A stretch of 26,658 nt of DNA. Origin: Candidatus Magasanikbacteria bacterium RIFCSPLOWO2_02_FULL_44_11. Lineage in GTDB: Bacteria; Patescibacteriota; Patescibacteriia; Magasanikbacterales; GWA2-37-8. Within the stretch, counting starts at the first letter, position 1, and every line of letters starts with the position of its first letter. Where the stretch lies: positions 1-26,658 of the forward strand of contig MFQK01000056.1 of assembly GCA_001783035.1 (NCBI GenBank), read 5' to 3'. This document shows, one piece after another, positions 1 through 7,757 of the stretch. Both the position numbers and the translations under genes were made by a program. The notes beneath the pieces are model-generated. The model made no database searches and had not been told where the DNA came from. It saw only the letters and a list, made by a program, of their open reading frames with translations.

Positions 1-534
1 GCCAATATCCCCCGAAAAAACAACCCGCTTGGCCCCATCATTAATTTCTATAAAAGATGACCCAAAAATATGTCCGGCATCATAAAACGTCACTGTCACT
101 GCCTCGTTGCCATGCTTCAGCTGCAACGGCTCATGATAATTCACCGGCTTCATCCTATCTACCACCATCTCAACATCAATTTCATTATACAACAAAGCCC
201 GACCCGTCTTCTCGTGGCTGTAACGCATGATACGAGAAGCATCTTCCATCACCAACTTCGCGAGTTCCAACGTCGGCTGAGTCGCATAAAAATAACCGGT
301 ATACCCATTTTTGATTAAAAGCGGTAGCCGGCCGACATGATCCAAATGCGCGTGCGTGATCAAAACATGCGTGAGTTCTGCGGGAGCAAAACCAAGCGAC
401 TCTTCATTTTTTTCTTCGTTTTGTTTACCTCCCTGAAACATTCCGCAATCGACCAAAATCTTGAACGATCCGGTTTCCACCTCACTCGCTGAACCGGTCA
501 CCTCGTGAGCTCCTCCCCAAAAAGAAATACGCAT
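1..534 (-). CDS. MBL-fold/beta-CASP ribonuclease, N-terminal part (runs off the window)
   Basis: Reading leftward from the ATG at 532-534, an open frame of 178 codons runs to the window edge, so the C-terminal half is missing. The protein begins MRISFWGGAHEVTGSAS, which is typical of the YSH1/COG1236 family of RNA-processing exonucleases. Metal-binding residues of the metallo-beta-lactamase fold are visible: HAHLDH at residues 61-66, His155 in DAGHIFGSS, and Asp176 in FSGDIG. The TQPTLELAKLVMEDASRIM stretch (85-103) is also characteristic of beta-CASP nucleases rather than lactamases or glyoxalases. Family knowledge predicts cytoplasmic RNA maturation or decay. Full-length members are about 450 residues, so the beta-CASP domain should lie beyond position 1. 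It is divergent from the hypothetical gene at 626. Confidence 0.88.
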   Translation of the reverse strand, partial: MRISFWGGAHEVTGSASEVETGSFKILVDCGMFQGGKQNEEKNEESLGFAPAELTHVLITHAHLDHVGRLPLLIKNGYTGYFYATQPTLELAKLVMEDASRIMRYSHEKTGRALLYNEIDVEMVVDRMKPVNYHEPLQLKHGNEAVTVTFYDAGHIFGSSFIEINDGAKRVVFSGDIG

Positions 535-561
535 ACCAAAAAATCATTTAAAATCACCCGT

Positions 562-590
562 ATAATACTATAAGCAGCCAGTCTACACAA
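562..590 (-). promoter_or_regulatory. Promoter for the MBL ribonuclease gene
   Basis: On the minus strand, TTGTGT (585-590) and TATTAT (562-567) are separated by exactly 17 bases. They sit upstream of the ATG at 534 and leave a leader of about 20 bases. This is a plausible housekeeping-sigma promoter seen by eye; no transcript evidence is available. Confidence 0.5.
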
Positions 591-612
591 GATAGCTTTT
601 TTATGGTAGAAT
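584..612 (+). promoter_or_regulatory. Extended -10 promoter of the rightward operon
   Basis: An extended -10 TGGTAGAAT (604-612) lies 17 bases after a weak -35 TACACA (584-589). Transcription would start near 618-620, downstream of the ATG at 611. This favours the in-frame ATG at 626, which would then have an almost absent leader. Confidence 0.4.
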
Positions 613-625
613 GATTGTATATTCT

Positions 626-1309
626 ATGCTACGTAACCCTATTGCTTCGGTCGAAATTGTTGAGCCGCCCATTGGTGAATTAACCAAATCAAAATCATCG
701 TTCAAGCGGGCCTGCTTCACGAGCTGTTTGTTCATGATTATTTTTTTTATCGCGCTCGTGGTGGGCATACGCTTCTTGATAGGCTCCGGACCAAAAACAG
801 TCAAAAATGTCACCACCAACTTTCCAAAAGACATCCCCATTTATGATAAAGACGCGATTGAGCGCATTACCTATATTCCTGGACAATATAAATATCGCAG
901 CACCGAAATCGCCGCTGTTTTCCCAAAAATAATTTTATCGCCATTATTAATCCGCGTCCAAAACACCGAGCTGGTCACCAACAACGCAAAACAACAAAGA
1001 GATTTTTCGCTCGATACGGTTTGGCGGATAGTTGCCACGCCGGTGAGCGAACTTAAAGACACGGTGCAAATCGAGTGGCGGGATATCGACGCCGAACCGA
1101 GTTTTGTCTATAGCTATTATCGCAAAGAACTGACAAAAATCGGTTATGAAATTGATGATGAATCGCGCAAACGCGCACGCCAACATTTTTCTTTTGCCAA
1201 TAGCAAAGGCATAACCGGCTTTTTGGTGGTCGAGGGTGATGAAGAAGCCAAACCGGGTACCGATTATGCTGTTTTAACGGTCAATATCCCTCTCGAAGAC
1301 CGGCGTTAG
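626..1309 (+). CDS. Hypothetical membrane-anchored protein
   Basis: The protein is about 227 residues and I do not recognise the family. It has a short cytoplasmic N-terminus (MLRNPIASVEIVEPPIGEL), one strongly hydrophobic segment around residues 32-54 (FMIIFFIALVVGIRFLIGSG), then about 170 soluble residues. The soluble part is probably outside the membrane and holds two mixed alpha/beta blocks. An in-frame ATG at 611 would add five residues, but an extended -10 box overlaps that codon, so I chose 626. The gene is 10 bases ahead of murJ and probably co-transcribed with it, which hints at an envelope role without naming a function. The existence of the gene is well supported; its role is unknown. 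Confidence 0.75.
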   Translation: MLRNPIASVEIVEPPIGELTKSKSSFKRACFTSCLFMIIFFIALVVGIRFLIGSGPKTVKNVTTNFPKDIPIYDKDAIERITYIPGQYKYRSTEIAAVFPKIILSPLLIRVQNTELVTNNAKQQRDFSLDTVWRIVATPVSELKDTVQIEWRDIDAEPSFVYSYYRKELTKIGYEIDDESRKRARQHFSFANSKGITGFLVVEGDEEAKPGTDYAVLTVNIPLEDRR

Positions 1310-1319
1310 AACTGAACAT

Positions 1320-2936
1320 GTGATCCAAAAATTTTTTACCTCCGAATCAAAAACAGTCACCGGGGCGGCTTTACTCATTAGTTTAGCAACGCTCGCCAGC
1401 CGCGTCGTGGGTATTGCCCGCGACCGTGTTTTTGCGCACACTTTCGGCGCCGGCCCGGTGCTCGACGCCTATTATGCCGCTTTCAAAATTCCCGACCTGG
1501 TATACAACTTGTTAATTGTCGGCGCCCTAACGGCCGGTTTTATTCCCACTTTCACTCGACTCCTGACGCAAAATTCTTCACGAGAAAACGCCTGGAAACT
1601 AACCAATAATGTGATTAACATTATTGGTTTTTTAATCGGCGTGTGTTCAATACTGGGAGCGATTTTTGCGTCGCGGTTGACGACGATTATTTTCCCCGGC
1701 TTTGGAACGAGCTCACATGAATTAGCCAGCCAAATGACGCGCGTCATATTTATCTCTCCTTTCATTTTGGGAATTTCCATGGTTATGGGCGGCATCCTAC
1801 AATCGCTCCGACAATTTCTGCTATATTCTTTAGCGCCGGTTTTTTATAATCTCGGTATAATTATTGGAGCGATAATTTTGGTGCCGCGCGTGGGACCGAT
1901 CGGTTTGGCTTGGGGCGTGGTTTTAGGCGCCCTGCTTCATTTGATGGTCCAAACTATGGGAGCAATTTCGAATGGCTACCGCTGGCGCTGGTCGTTTCGG
2001 CTTACCGATCCCGACACGCGACAGATCGGCAAACTCATGATCCCTCGCACGCTCGGCCTGGGGCTGACACAGTTGAATTTAATTATCATGACCAGTTTTG
2101 CGACATTGCTCACGACCGGCTCGGTCGCGGTATATAACTTTGCCAACAATTTACAGGCTGTGCCAACTGGAATTATCAGCATCCCGTTTGCGCTCGCGGT
2201 TTTTCCTTTGCTCGCCAGTCTCGACGCCAAAGGCGATAAAGAAACATTTATTGAAAAACTCCACTACACCGTCCGCACCATTTTATTTTTGATCACCCCG
2301 CTCGCGGTTATCATGTTGCTGTTGCGCGCGCAAATTGTTCGCGTGGTGCTAGGGAGCGGCGCCTTTGATTGGGGAGCCACGATTGCCACGGCCAACACGC
2401 TGGCTTTTTTTGCTTTGGGATTATTCGGGCAAGCACTCATCCCCCTCTTTGCTCGCGCTTTCTACGCCAGAAGTAATACCAAAACACCATTTATCATTGG
2501 TGTGGTTGCCGAATTAATTACGCTGGGCGCGGCATATTGGCTCATGCAAAAATACGGTGTGGCCGGTCTTGCTTTGGGCGGATCAATCGGCGTCTCAATC
2601 AACGCCCTGCTTTTAGCGATATATTTGCGTCGTGACTTGGGCCGCTTGCATGGCCAAGAAACCTTGTTTTTTATCAACAAAATCGCTTTAAGCGCGCTCG
2701 TTATGGGATTAACGGTACAGCTCCTAAAGACACCACTGGGCTTACTCTTGAATCTTCGCTACTTTTGGGGTATATTGCTGCATGGCCTCATCGCGGGTTC
2801 AATCGGCTGTGTTGTCTATATACTCATGTTACGTTTATTGAAAGTGAAGGAAGCAGGCGAATTTATTAGTGGATTTAGAAAGCAATGGCTCAAATTCTCG
2901 CCGGTCAAAGAAGGTATTGATGAAGCTGAATTATAA
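1320..2936 (+). CDS. murJ: Lipid II flippase MurJ (MviN family)
   Basis: The 538-residue integral membrane protein has about 14 hydrophobic helices. It would flip the lipid-linked peptidoglycan precursor to the outer face of the cytoplasmic membrane. The N-terminus shows the family signature: TLASRVVGIARDRVFAHTFG followed by DAYYAAFKIPDLVYNLL. Later motifs include NLQAVPTGIISIPFALAVFP and the internal ALGLFGQALIPLFARAFYA segment, both typical of MurJ. Length matches the family (about 510-550). The start is GTG at 1320; the overlapping ATG at 1318 is immediately closed by TGA. It follows the hypothetical gene by 10 bases, and its stop abuts the long hairpin at 2937. The C-terminal tail after the last helix is basic and cytoplasmic. 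Confidence 0.92.
   Translation: MIQKFFTSESKTVTGAALLISLATLASRVVGIARDRVFAHTFGAGPVLDAYYAAFKIPDLVYNLLIVGALTAGFIPTFTRLLTQNSSRENAWKLTNNVINIIGFLIGVCSILGAIFASRLTTIIFPGFGTSSHELASQMTRVIFISPFILGISMVMGGILQSLRQFLLYSLAPVFYNLGIIIGAIILVPRVGPIGLAWGVVLGALLHLMVQTMGAISNGYRWRWSFRLTDPDTRQIGKLMIPRTLGLGLTQLNLIIMTSFATLLTTGSVAVYNFANNLQAVPTGIISIPFALAVFPLLASLDAKGDKETFIEKLHYTVRTILFLITPLAVIMLLLRAQIVRVVLGSGAFDWGATIATANTLAFFALGLFGQALIPLFARAFYARSNTKTPFIIGVVAELITLGAAYWLMQKYGVAGLALGGSIGVSINALLLAIYLRRDLGRLHGQETLFFINKIALSALVMGLTVQLLKTPLGLLLNLRYFWGILLHGLIAGSIGCVVYILMLRLLKVKEAGEFISGFRKQWLKFSPVKEGIDEAEL
1601..1633 (+). other. Terminator-like hairpin inside the murJ coding sequence
   Basis: A perfect 12-bp inverted repeat, AACCAATAATGT (1601-1612) and ACATTATTGGTT (1618-1629), has a 5-base loop and is followed by a run of T (through 1633). 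It encodes part of TNNVINIIGF in MurJ. The stem is AT-rich, so termination may be weak or absent. Confidence 0.5.
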
Positions 2937-3040
2937 GGATGCGCGTAATACATACAAAATAATTTACGCGTAGGGCCATCCATTAGGAAAATAAGAAATG
3001 GACCTTAGCGAAATTTATTTTGTACGTATTATGTGTATCC
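2937..3040 (+). repeat. Long-hairpin element, copy 1 (murJ-lepA gap)
   Basis: This is a 104-base imperfect palindrome that fills almost the whole gap. It begins at the base after the murJ stop and ends 8 bases before the lepA ATG. GGAT at 2937 pairs with ATCC ending at 3040, and pairing continues almost without break through AATACATACAAAATAATT (2947-2964) against TTATTTTGTACGTATT (3015-3030). An inner stem GGCCAT/ATGGaCC encloses the loop ATTAGGAAAATAAGA (2982-2996). The same loop and arms occur at 5562-5662. Confidence 0.85.
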
Positions 3041-3048
3041 GTTAAAAT

Positions 3049-4863
3049 ATGAACAACCAGATTAGAAATTTCTGTATCATCGCTCATATTGACCATGGAA
3101 AATCCACTCTTGCGGATCGCTTTTTGGAATTCACGAAAACTGTTTCAGAACGGGAAATGAAATCGCAACTCTTAGATTCAATGGACCTGGAACGAGAAAG
3201 AGGCATCACCATCAAACTTACACCGGTCCGCATGCGCTATGAATACAAAGGTGAAGATTATATTTTAGACCTGATCGACACGCCGGGCCACGTCGACTTT
3301 AACTATGAAGTATCTCGCTCGCTCGCCGCCGTGGAAGGCGCGATTTTGTTAGTCGACGCCACGCAAGGCGTCCAGGCCCAAACAATCGGCAATTTGTATT
3401 TAGCCCTCGAACAAAATTTAACCATTATTCCGGTCATCAATAAAATCGACATGGCGATTGCCAATGTTGAAAAAACCAAAGAAGAAATTATAAACTTGGT
3501 CGGCTGCGACGCTAAGGATATCATACTCGCCTCCGGCAAAACAGGCGTCGGCGTGGAAAATATTTTAGCCGCCGTGATCGAGCGCATTGCCCCACCCCCG
3601 GCCGCCAACGACGCCAAAACTCCTCGCGCCCTTATTTTTGACTCCTCTTTTAACGAATATAAAGGCGTGGTCGCGTCAATTAGGCTGGTTGATGGTGAAC
3701 TGAAAAAAGGCGACAAAATTTTCTTGATGTCCACTCAGGCCCGCGCCGAGGTTTTAGAAATTGGTTATTACACCCCAAAATTCCGGCCGGCGGAAAAACT
3801 ACTGAGCGGCGAAATCGGCTATGTCGTCACCGGTCTTAAAGAAGTGCGCGACTGCCGCGTCGGCGACACGGTCACTACTTTGAACTCCGACAAAACAGGC
3901 GGCAACGCCCGACAAGCGCTTCCAGGCTACAGCGAAGTGAAGCCAATGGTCTTTGCCGGAATTTTTCCGAAGGAAGGCGACGCCTACCAGGAATTACGCG
4001 ATGCTATAGACAAACTCAAACTAAACGATTCATCGCTTATATACGAGCCAGAGCATTCCCACGCGCTCGGTTTTGGTTTTCGCTGCGGATTTTTAGGTAT
4101 GCTGCACTTGGATATTTTCCAAGAAAGATTAAAACGAGAACATGATTTGGAAATTGTCATAACCGTGCCGAGCGTCGCTTACCATCTCACCAAAACGAAC
4201 CATGATAAATTAACAATCCACAGCCCCCAGGAAATGCCCGACGCATCGCACGTCGCCGAAATGCAAGAACCTTGGATGAAACTCGACGTTATTACGCCAA
4301 AAGACTACGTTGGCAGCGTCATGGGTCTGATTAATGAACGCAAAGGTATCTACATTACGACCGAATATTTAAGTGCCGGCAGCGACCAACGGGCGCTCTT
4401 GCACTATGAAATTCCACTCGCCTCGCTTATAACAGACTTTTATGATAAGCTGAAAACTGTTACGTCGGGCTATGCTTCGATGAACTACGAAATTAAGGAT
4501 TATAAGCCGACCGATGTCGTTAAACTCGACATTTTAGTAGCCGAAGATCCGGTGGAATCGCTCGCGACATTAGTCTGGCGCGAACAGGCCTATGCCGTTG
4601 GTAAAAAAATCTGCGAATCGCTCAAAGAATCGCTGCCAAAACAGCAATTTGACTTAAAAATACAGGCGGCCGTTGGCGGAAAAGTCATTGCTTCCGAACG
4701 CTTGTCCGCGTTGCGTAAAGATGTGCTCGCCAAAATGAGCGGTGGCGACTACACGCGCAAACTCAAGCTTTTGCAGCGCCAGAAAAAAGGTAAAAAACAA
4801 ATGAAAGCTAAAGGTAAGGTGGATATTCCAACCGAAGCCTACCTAGCCGTTCTCAAACGCTAA
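3049..4863 (+). CDS. lepA: Elongation factor 4 (LepA), ribosome back-translocase GTPase
   Basis: The 604-residue translational GTPase matches the usual LepA length. G1 is AHIDHGKST (residues 12-20), the switch region includes ERERGITIK, G3 is DTPGHVDF and G4 is NKID. The C-terminus ends in the LepA-specific domain with LLQRQKKGKKQMKAKGKVD, which separates it from EF-G and TypA. The family acts on stalled or mistranslocated ribosomes and in 30S assembly. The start gives MNNQIRNFCIIAHIDHGK, as in orthologues. No Shine-Dalgarno sequence lies in the 8 bases between the long hairpin and ATG. HAD follows after 10 bases. Confidence 0.97.
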   Translation: MNNQIRNFCIIAHIDHGKSTLADRFLEFTKTVSEREMKSQLLDSMDLERERGITIKLTPVRMRYEYKGEDYILDLIDTPGHVDFNYEVSRSLAAVEGAILLVDATQGVQAQTIGNLYLALEQNLTIIPVINKIDMAIANVEKTKEEIINLVGCDAKDIILASGKTGVGVENILAAVIERIAPPPAANDAKTPRALIFDSSFNEYKGVVASIRLVDGELKKGDKIFLMSTQARAEVLEIGYYTPKFRPAEKLLSGEIGYVVTGLKEVRDCRVGDTVTTLNSDKTGGNARQALPGYSEVKPMVFAGIFPKEGDAYQELRDAIDKLKLNDSSLIYEPEHSHALGFGFRCGFLGMLHLDIFQERLKREHDLEIVITVPSVAYHLTKTNHDKLTIHSPQEMPDASHVAEMQEPWMKLDVITPKDYVGSVMGLINERKGIYITTEYLSAGSDQRALLHYEIPLASLITDFYDKLKTVTSGYASMNYEIKDYKPTDVVKLDILVAEDPVESLATLVWREQAYAVGKKICESLKESLPKQQFDLKIQAAVGGKVIASERLSALRKDVLAKMSGGDYTRKLKLLQRQKKGKKQMKAKGKVDIPTEAYLAVLKR

Positions 4864-4873
4864 CATTAAGAAT

Positions 4874-5461
4874 ATGATTAAGGTTGTCTTATTTGATCTC
4901 GATGGAGTGTTAATCAAAGACCCTATTTTTAGCACTGTGTACGCAGCCGAATTCGGGATTAAACAGGAAGATATGCTGCCGTTCTTTTCCCAAGAATTTA
5001 TTGACTGCACAAGCGGTGAAGCTGACCTCAAAAACGCACTCCGTCCCTATCTAAAAACATGGAAATGGCGCGGCACGGTTGAGGAGCTTATCTCCTATTG
5101 GCTTAAACATCACCAACTGATTGATGTCCAAATTTTAAACCTTGTAAAAAGCGTTCGTGAACAAGGTATAAAGGTGGGTTTACAAACCAACCAAGAAAAA
5201 TACCGCCTCCACCATATCTGGAACACGTTGGCTTTTAATAAGCGTTTTGATTATTTGTACGCGTCCTGTGAGCTCAAGGAACGAAAACCACATTCGGGTT
5301 TCTTTACCAAAATACTACAAGACCTGAAGCCGATTGAATCGAGTGAAATATTATTCATTGATGATTCCCTGCATAATATCGCGGTAGCCAAAGATTTCGG
5401 ATTCAGAACGTATTTTTATGCTAACTATGAGGAGTTAAAAAAGTTTATTGAGACTCTATGA
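4874..5461 (+). CDS. HAD-superfamily hydrolase (phosphatase-like)
   Basis: The 195-residue protein has all four HAD motifs. The nucleophile is in FDLDGVLI (Asp8, acid/base Asp10), motif II Thr is in GLQTNQEK, motif III Lys is in ERKPHSGFF, and motif IV is FIDDSLHNIAVAKDFGF. The helical cap between motifs I and II is short to medium, as in phosphoglycolate phosphatase and epoxide-hydrolase-N-like HADs. The substrate cannot be assigned; it is likely a small phosphorylated metabolite in the cytoplasm. It sits 10 bases after lepA, and its TGA stop overlaps the start of the microprotein gene (ATGA). Confidence 0.85.
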   Translation: MIKVVLFDLDGVLIKDPIFSTVYAAEFGIKQEDMLPFFSQEFIDCTSGEADLKNALRPYLKTWKWRGTVEELISYWLKHHQLIDVQILNLVKSVREQGIKVGLQTNQEKYRLHHIWNTLAFNKRFDYLYASCELKERKPHSGFFTKILQDLKPIESSEILFIDDSLHNIAVAKDFGFRTYFYANYEELKKFIETL

Positions 5462-5553
5462 AACATAAAACATTGAAAACTCTGTGGACTCTCGTCGCCA
5501 TCATCGGCATCGGCGCGCTCCTGCTGACCACTTTATTGCCGGCCTTTTACTAA
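5458..5553 (+). CDS. 31-residue single-helix membrane microprotein
   Basis: ATG at 5458 overlaps the HAD stop as ATGA, and the frame runs to TAA at 5551-5553. It has a basic N-terminus (MKHKTLKTLW) and then one hydrophobic segment (TLVAIIGIGALLLTTLLPAF), ending in Tyr. The positive-inside charge pattern suggests a cytoplasmic N-terminus. The ATGA overlap implies translational coupling to the HAD gene. I do not know a function. The evidence is the overlap, a full-length transmembrane design and the absence of any other gene in this gap. It could still be a chance frame. Confidence 0.55.
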   Translation: MKHKTLKTLWTLVAIIGIGALLLTTLLPAFY

Positions 5554-5561
5554 AAGATTGC

Positions 5562-5662
5562 AGCACGTGCAATACACATAAAATAATTGTTCGATATTCC
5601 CACAATTAGGAGAATAAGAGGTGGGAACGTGAGAAAATTATTTTATGTGTATTGCACGTGCT
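5562..5662 (+). repeat. Long-hairpin element, copy 2 (upstream of recJ)
   Basis: The outer arms are a perfect 27-bp inverted repeat: 5562-5588 begins AGCACGTGCAATACACATAA and 5636-5662 is its exact complement. Next come an 8x8 internal loop, a 7-bp stem TTCCCAC (5597-5603)/GTGGGAA (5621-5627), and the apical loop containing ATTAGGAGAATAAGA (5605-5619). It ends 13 bases before the recJ ATG, with no Shine-Dalgarno sequence between. It is homologous to 2937-3040. Confidence 0.88.
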
Positions 5663-5675
5663 TTCCTAAAACTGT

Positions 5676-7451
5676 ATGAAAAAGTGGATCATCCAGGAAG
5701 CTCCGTCGGTCGATTTCATCGCCGCTCACCCAGAGTTACCGCCTATCGTCGTTCGACTGCTGTGGAACCGAAACATGCGTACCCAAGAAAAAATTGATGA
5801 ATTCCTGAACCCGGATTATTCCACCGACATCTATGATCCTTTTTTGTTTAACGACATGGAAAAAGCGGTAACTTTGATTTTCGATTGTCTGGAAAATAAC
5901 AAAAAAATTACCGTCCACGGCGACTACGATGCCGATGGCGTCTGCGCGGCGGCAGTCATCGTCACCGCTCTAAAAAAATTAGGCGCGGAGAGCGTGGGAA
6001 TTTTTCTCCCCCATCGAGAAACCGACGGCTACGGACTAAACAATCGAACCGTCCAATTATTAAAAGACAACGGCACGGAACTAATCATCACCTGCGACTG
6101 CGGGATTAGCAACACCGAAGAAATTACTCTGGCAAAATCACTGGGGCTTAAAGTTATCGTCACCGACCACCACGCTATGCCGGCCACATTGCCACCGGCC
6201 GATGCTATAATCCACCCCATCGTACCAGGAGAAAAATATCCGGATAAAACACTTGCCGGCGGCGGCGTCGCCTTCAAATTGGTCCAGGCGTTATTAAAAC
6301 GACACCACGAAAAAAATCCGCTGCTAGCCGACGGCCAAACGCATGAAGGTTTTGAAAAATGGCTTTTGGATATGGTCTCAATCTCCACCGTCGGCGACAT
6401 GGTCCCTCTCGTCGGCGAATCACGAACCCTCGTGAGTTACGGCCTAACGGTCTTAAATAAAACCAGAAATATCGGCTTAAAAAAACTTATGATCGAGGCG
6501 GGTTTGTTCGACAAAAACAATAAACCAAAAAGAATTTTCGACACCCAGACAATCGGTTTTCAAATCGCTCCGCGCATCAACGCCGCCGGGCGGATTAACC
6601 ACGCTAACGTCGCTTTTCAGCTCCTGATAGCTGAAACTGAAGAAGAGGCTGGTCGACTGGCAAGCGAGCTCAACCAGAATAATGTCGATCGACAAAAACT
6701 GACTGAAAAATTGGTAACCGCCGCCCGCGCGCAAATCAAAGCCACCGGACAAAAAGATAATCCTATTTTATACGCCTTTGGCGAAGATTGGGGAACCGGT
6801 ATCCTCGGCCTCATTGCCAGCCGCCTGAAGGAAGAATTTTTCAAACCGGTTTTAGCGATGGGCATGAATGGAGGCACAATCACCGGCTCCGGCCGCAGCG
6901 TTCCCGGCTTTAACATGATCGAAACACTCAAAACCATGCCGGAATATTTTCATAAATTCGGCGGCCACCCCCAAGCTTGCGGTTTTTCATTAAAAAACAA
7001 AGACCTGTTGGAAGATTTCAAAAAGACATTATTAGTCAAAGCTGCCGATGGCACGAAGAATATAGATTTAACCCCGCAAATTAAGATCGATGCAATTGTT
7101 AATCTCGAGGAAGTCGATTGGAAGCTCTATGATTTGCTGCAAAAATTCGAACCGTTCGGCATGGCCAATGAAGAGCCACTCTATGGCGCGACAAACCTAA
7201 CCGTCATCGCGGTCGAGCCGGTGGGGAAAGATGGTGTGCATCTGCGGATCCTCATTAAGCATAATTCACACGTTGTCAGAAAAACCATTGCTTTCGGTTT
7301 TGGTAATACAGATAAACATCCTTCCAACTGGCGAGAGCTCAAACCCGGAACCAGGATAGATCTGGCCTTCAACGTCAGCGTGAATGAATGGAATGGAAAC
7401 CGTGAATTGCAATTAGTCGTCCAGGATATCCGTCACCCTTTATTTCTTTAA
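5676..7451 (+). CDS. recJ: Single-stranded-DNA 5'-3' exonuclease RecJ
   Basis: The 591-residue DHH phosphoesterase has motif I HGDYDADG (81-88), motif II TCDCGISN (139-146) and DHH at 164-166 (VTDHHAMP). The DHHA1 domain has GSGRSVPGFNM and GGHPQACGFSL, and there is a C-terminal OB-like domain. Length fits bacterial RecJ (about 560-590). Family function is degradation of single-stranded DNA in recombination, mismatch and base-excision repair, using Mn or Mg. The start MKKWIIQEAP is typical. It is the last gene of the rightward run, and its last 12 bases overlap the 3' end of the convergent YtxH-like gene. Confidence 0.95.
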   Translation: MKKWIIQEAPSVDFIAAHPELPPIVVRLLWNRNMRTQEKIDEFLNPDYSTDIYDPFLFNDMEKAVTLIFDCLENNKKITVHGDYDADGVCAAAVIVTALKKLGAESVGIFLPHRETDGYGLNNRTVQLLKDNGTELIITCDCGISNTEEITLAKSLGLKVIVTDHHAMPATLPPADAIIHPIVPGEKYPDKTLAGGGVAFKLVQALLKRHHEKNPLLADGQTHEGFEKWLLDMVSISTVGDMVPLVGESRTLVSYGLTVLNKTRNIGLKKLMIEAGLFDKNNKPKRIFDTQTIGFQIAPRINAAGRINHANVAFQLLIAETEEEAGRLASELNQNNVDRQKLTEKLVTAARAQIKATGQKDNPILYAFGEDWGTGILGLIASRLKEEFFKPVLAMGMNGGTITGSGRSVPGFNMIETLKTMPEYFHKFGGHPQACGFSLKNKDLLEDFKKTLLVKAADGTKNIDLTPQIKIDAIVNLEEVDWKLYDLLQKFEPFGMANEEPLYGATNLTVIAVEPVGKDGVHLRILIKHNSHVVRKTIAFGFGNTDKHPSNWRELKPGTRIDLAFNVSVNEWNGNRELQLVVQDIRHPLFL

Positions 7452-7748
7452 GTCTTTCTCAATCTCTTTCCACTTCTTCTTCAACCGTCTAATTAAATGA
7501 TTCTTGAAATCCTCGGCTAAGTCTTTTTTAGCCGCATATTCCGCTACAGCCCTTTCCACCAATGCGTCGTACATTTCACGCGTCGGTCCGTCGAGTTGTT
7601 TAATGCTTTCTTTCAGCTCACTAAAGAGCGGTTCCAGATGAGCCGCCAACTTTGCGCGCATCTCTTTGCCTTTTGGAGTGGCGTTAAGCCACATAAGCGC
7701 AGCCCCAAGCAATCCACCCAAAAATAATCCGCGTTTAAAATTTCCCAT
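7440..7748 (-). CDS. YtxH-like small membrane protein
   Basis: The 102-residue protein starts MGNFKRGLFLGGLLGAALMW, a glycine-rich hydrophobic segment, followed by ATPKGKEMRAKL and a long charged, probably coiled-coil helix ending in KKKWKEIEKDLKK. This matches the YtxH/gas-vesicle-like family of small membrane-anchored proteins, whose role is poorly known. It is the last gene of the leftward glycan operon, 9 bases after the thioredoxin-like gene. It overlaps recJ tail to tail by 12 bases. I see no intrinsic terminator for it in the antisense of recJ. Confidence 0.7.
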   Translation of the reverse strand: MGNFKRGLFLGGLLGAALMWLNATPKGKEMRAKLAAHLEPLFSELKESIKQLDGPTREMYDALVERAVAEYAAKKDLAEDFKNHLIRRLKKKWKEIEKDLKK

Positions 7749-7757
7749 ACAATAATA

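Noticed and set aside
2982-2996. AGGA(G)-containing hairpin loops as a delivered Shine-Dalgarno for lepA and recJ
   Set aside because: In a folded hairpin the loop is at the far end of the stem from the start codon, so it would not reach the ribosome decoding site in a useful way.
3303-3734. 143-codon open frame antisense to lepA
   Set aside because: It lies fully inside a strongly conserved gene, has no recognisable domain and is explained by codon bias of the real frame.
5458-5461. Reassigned TGA codon (code 25)
   Set aside because: TGA ends the HAD, GT4, methyltransferase, subtilisin and RNase H frames at the expected lengths, so it is a normal stop here.
2937-5662. Insertion sequence bounded by the two hairpin elements
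   Set aside because: The DNA between them is lepA, a HAD gene and a microprotein, with no transposase. The elements are individual palindromes rather than ends of one unit.
7514-7534. Hairpin CGGCTAA/TTAGCCG downstream of recJ as its terminator
   Set aside because: There is no T run after the stem on either strand, and it lies within coding sequence of the YtxH-like gene.
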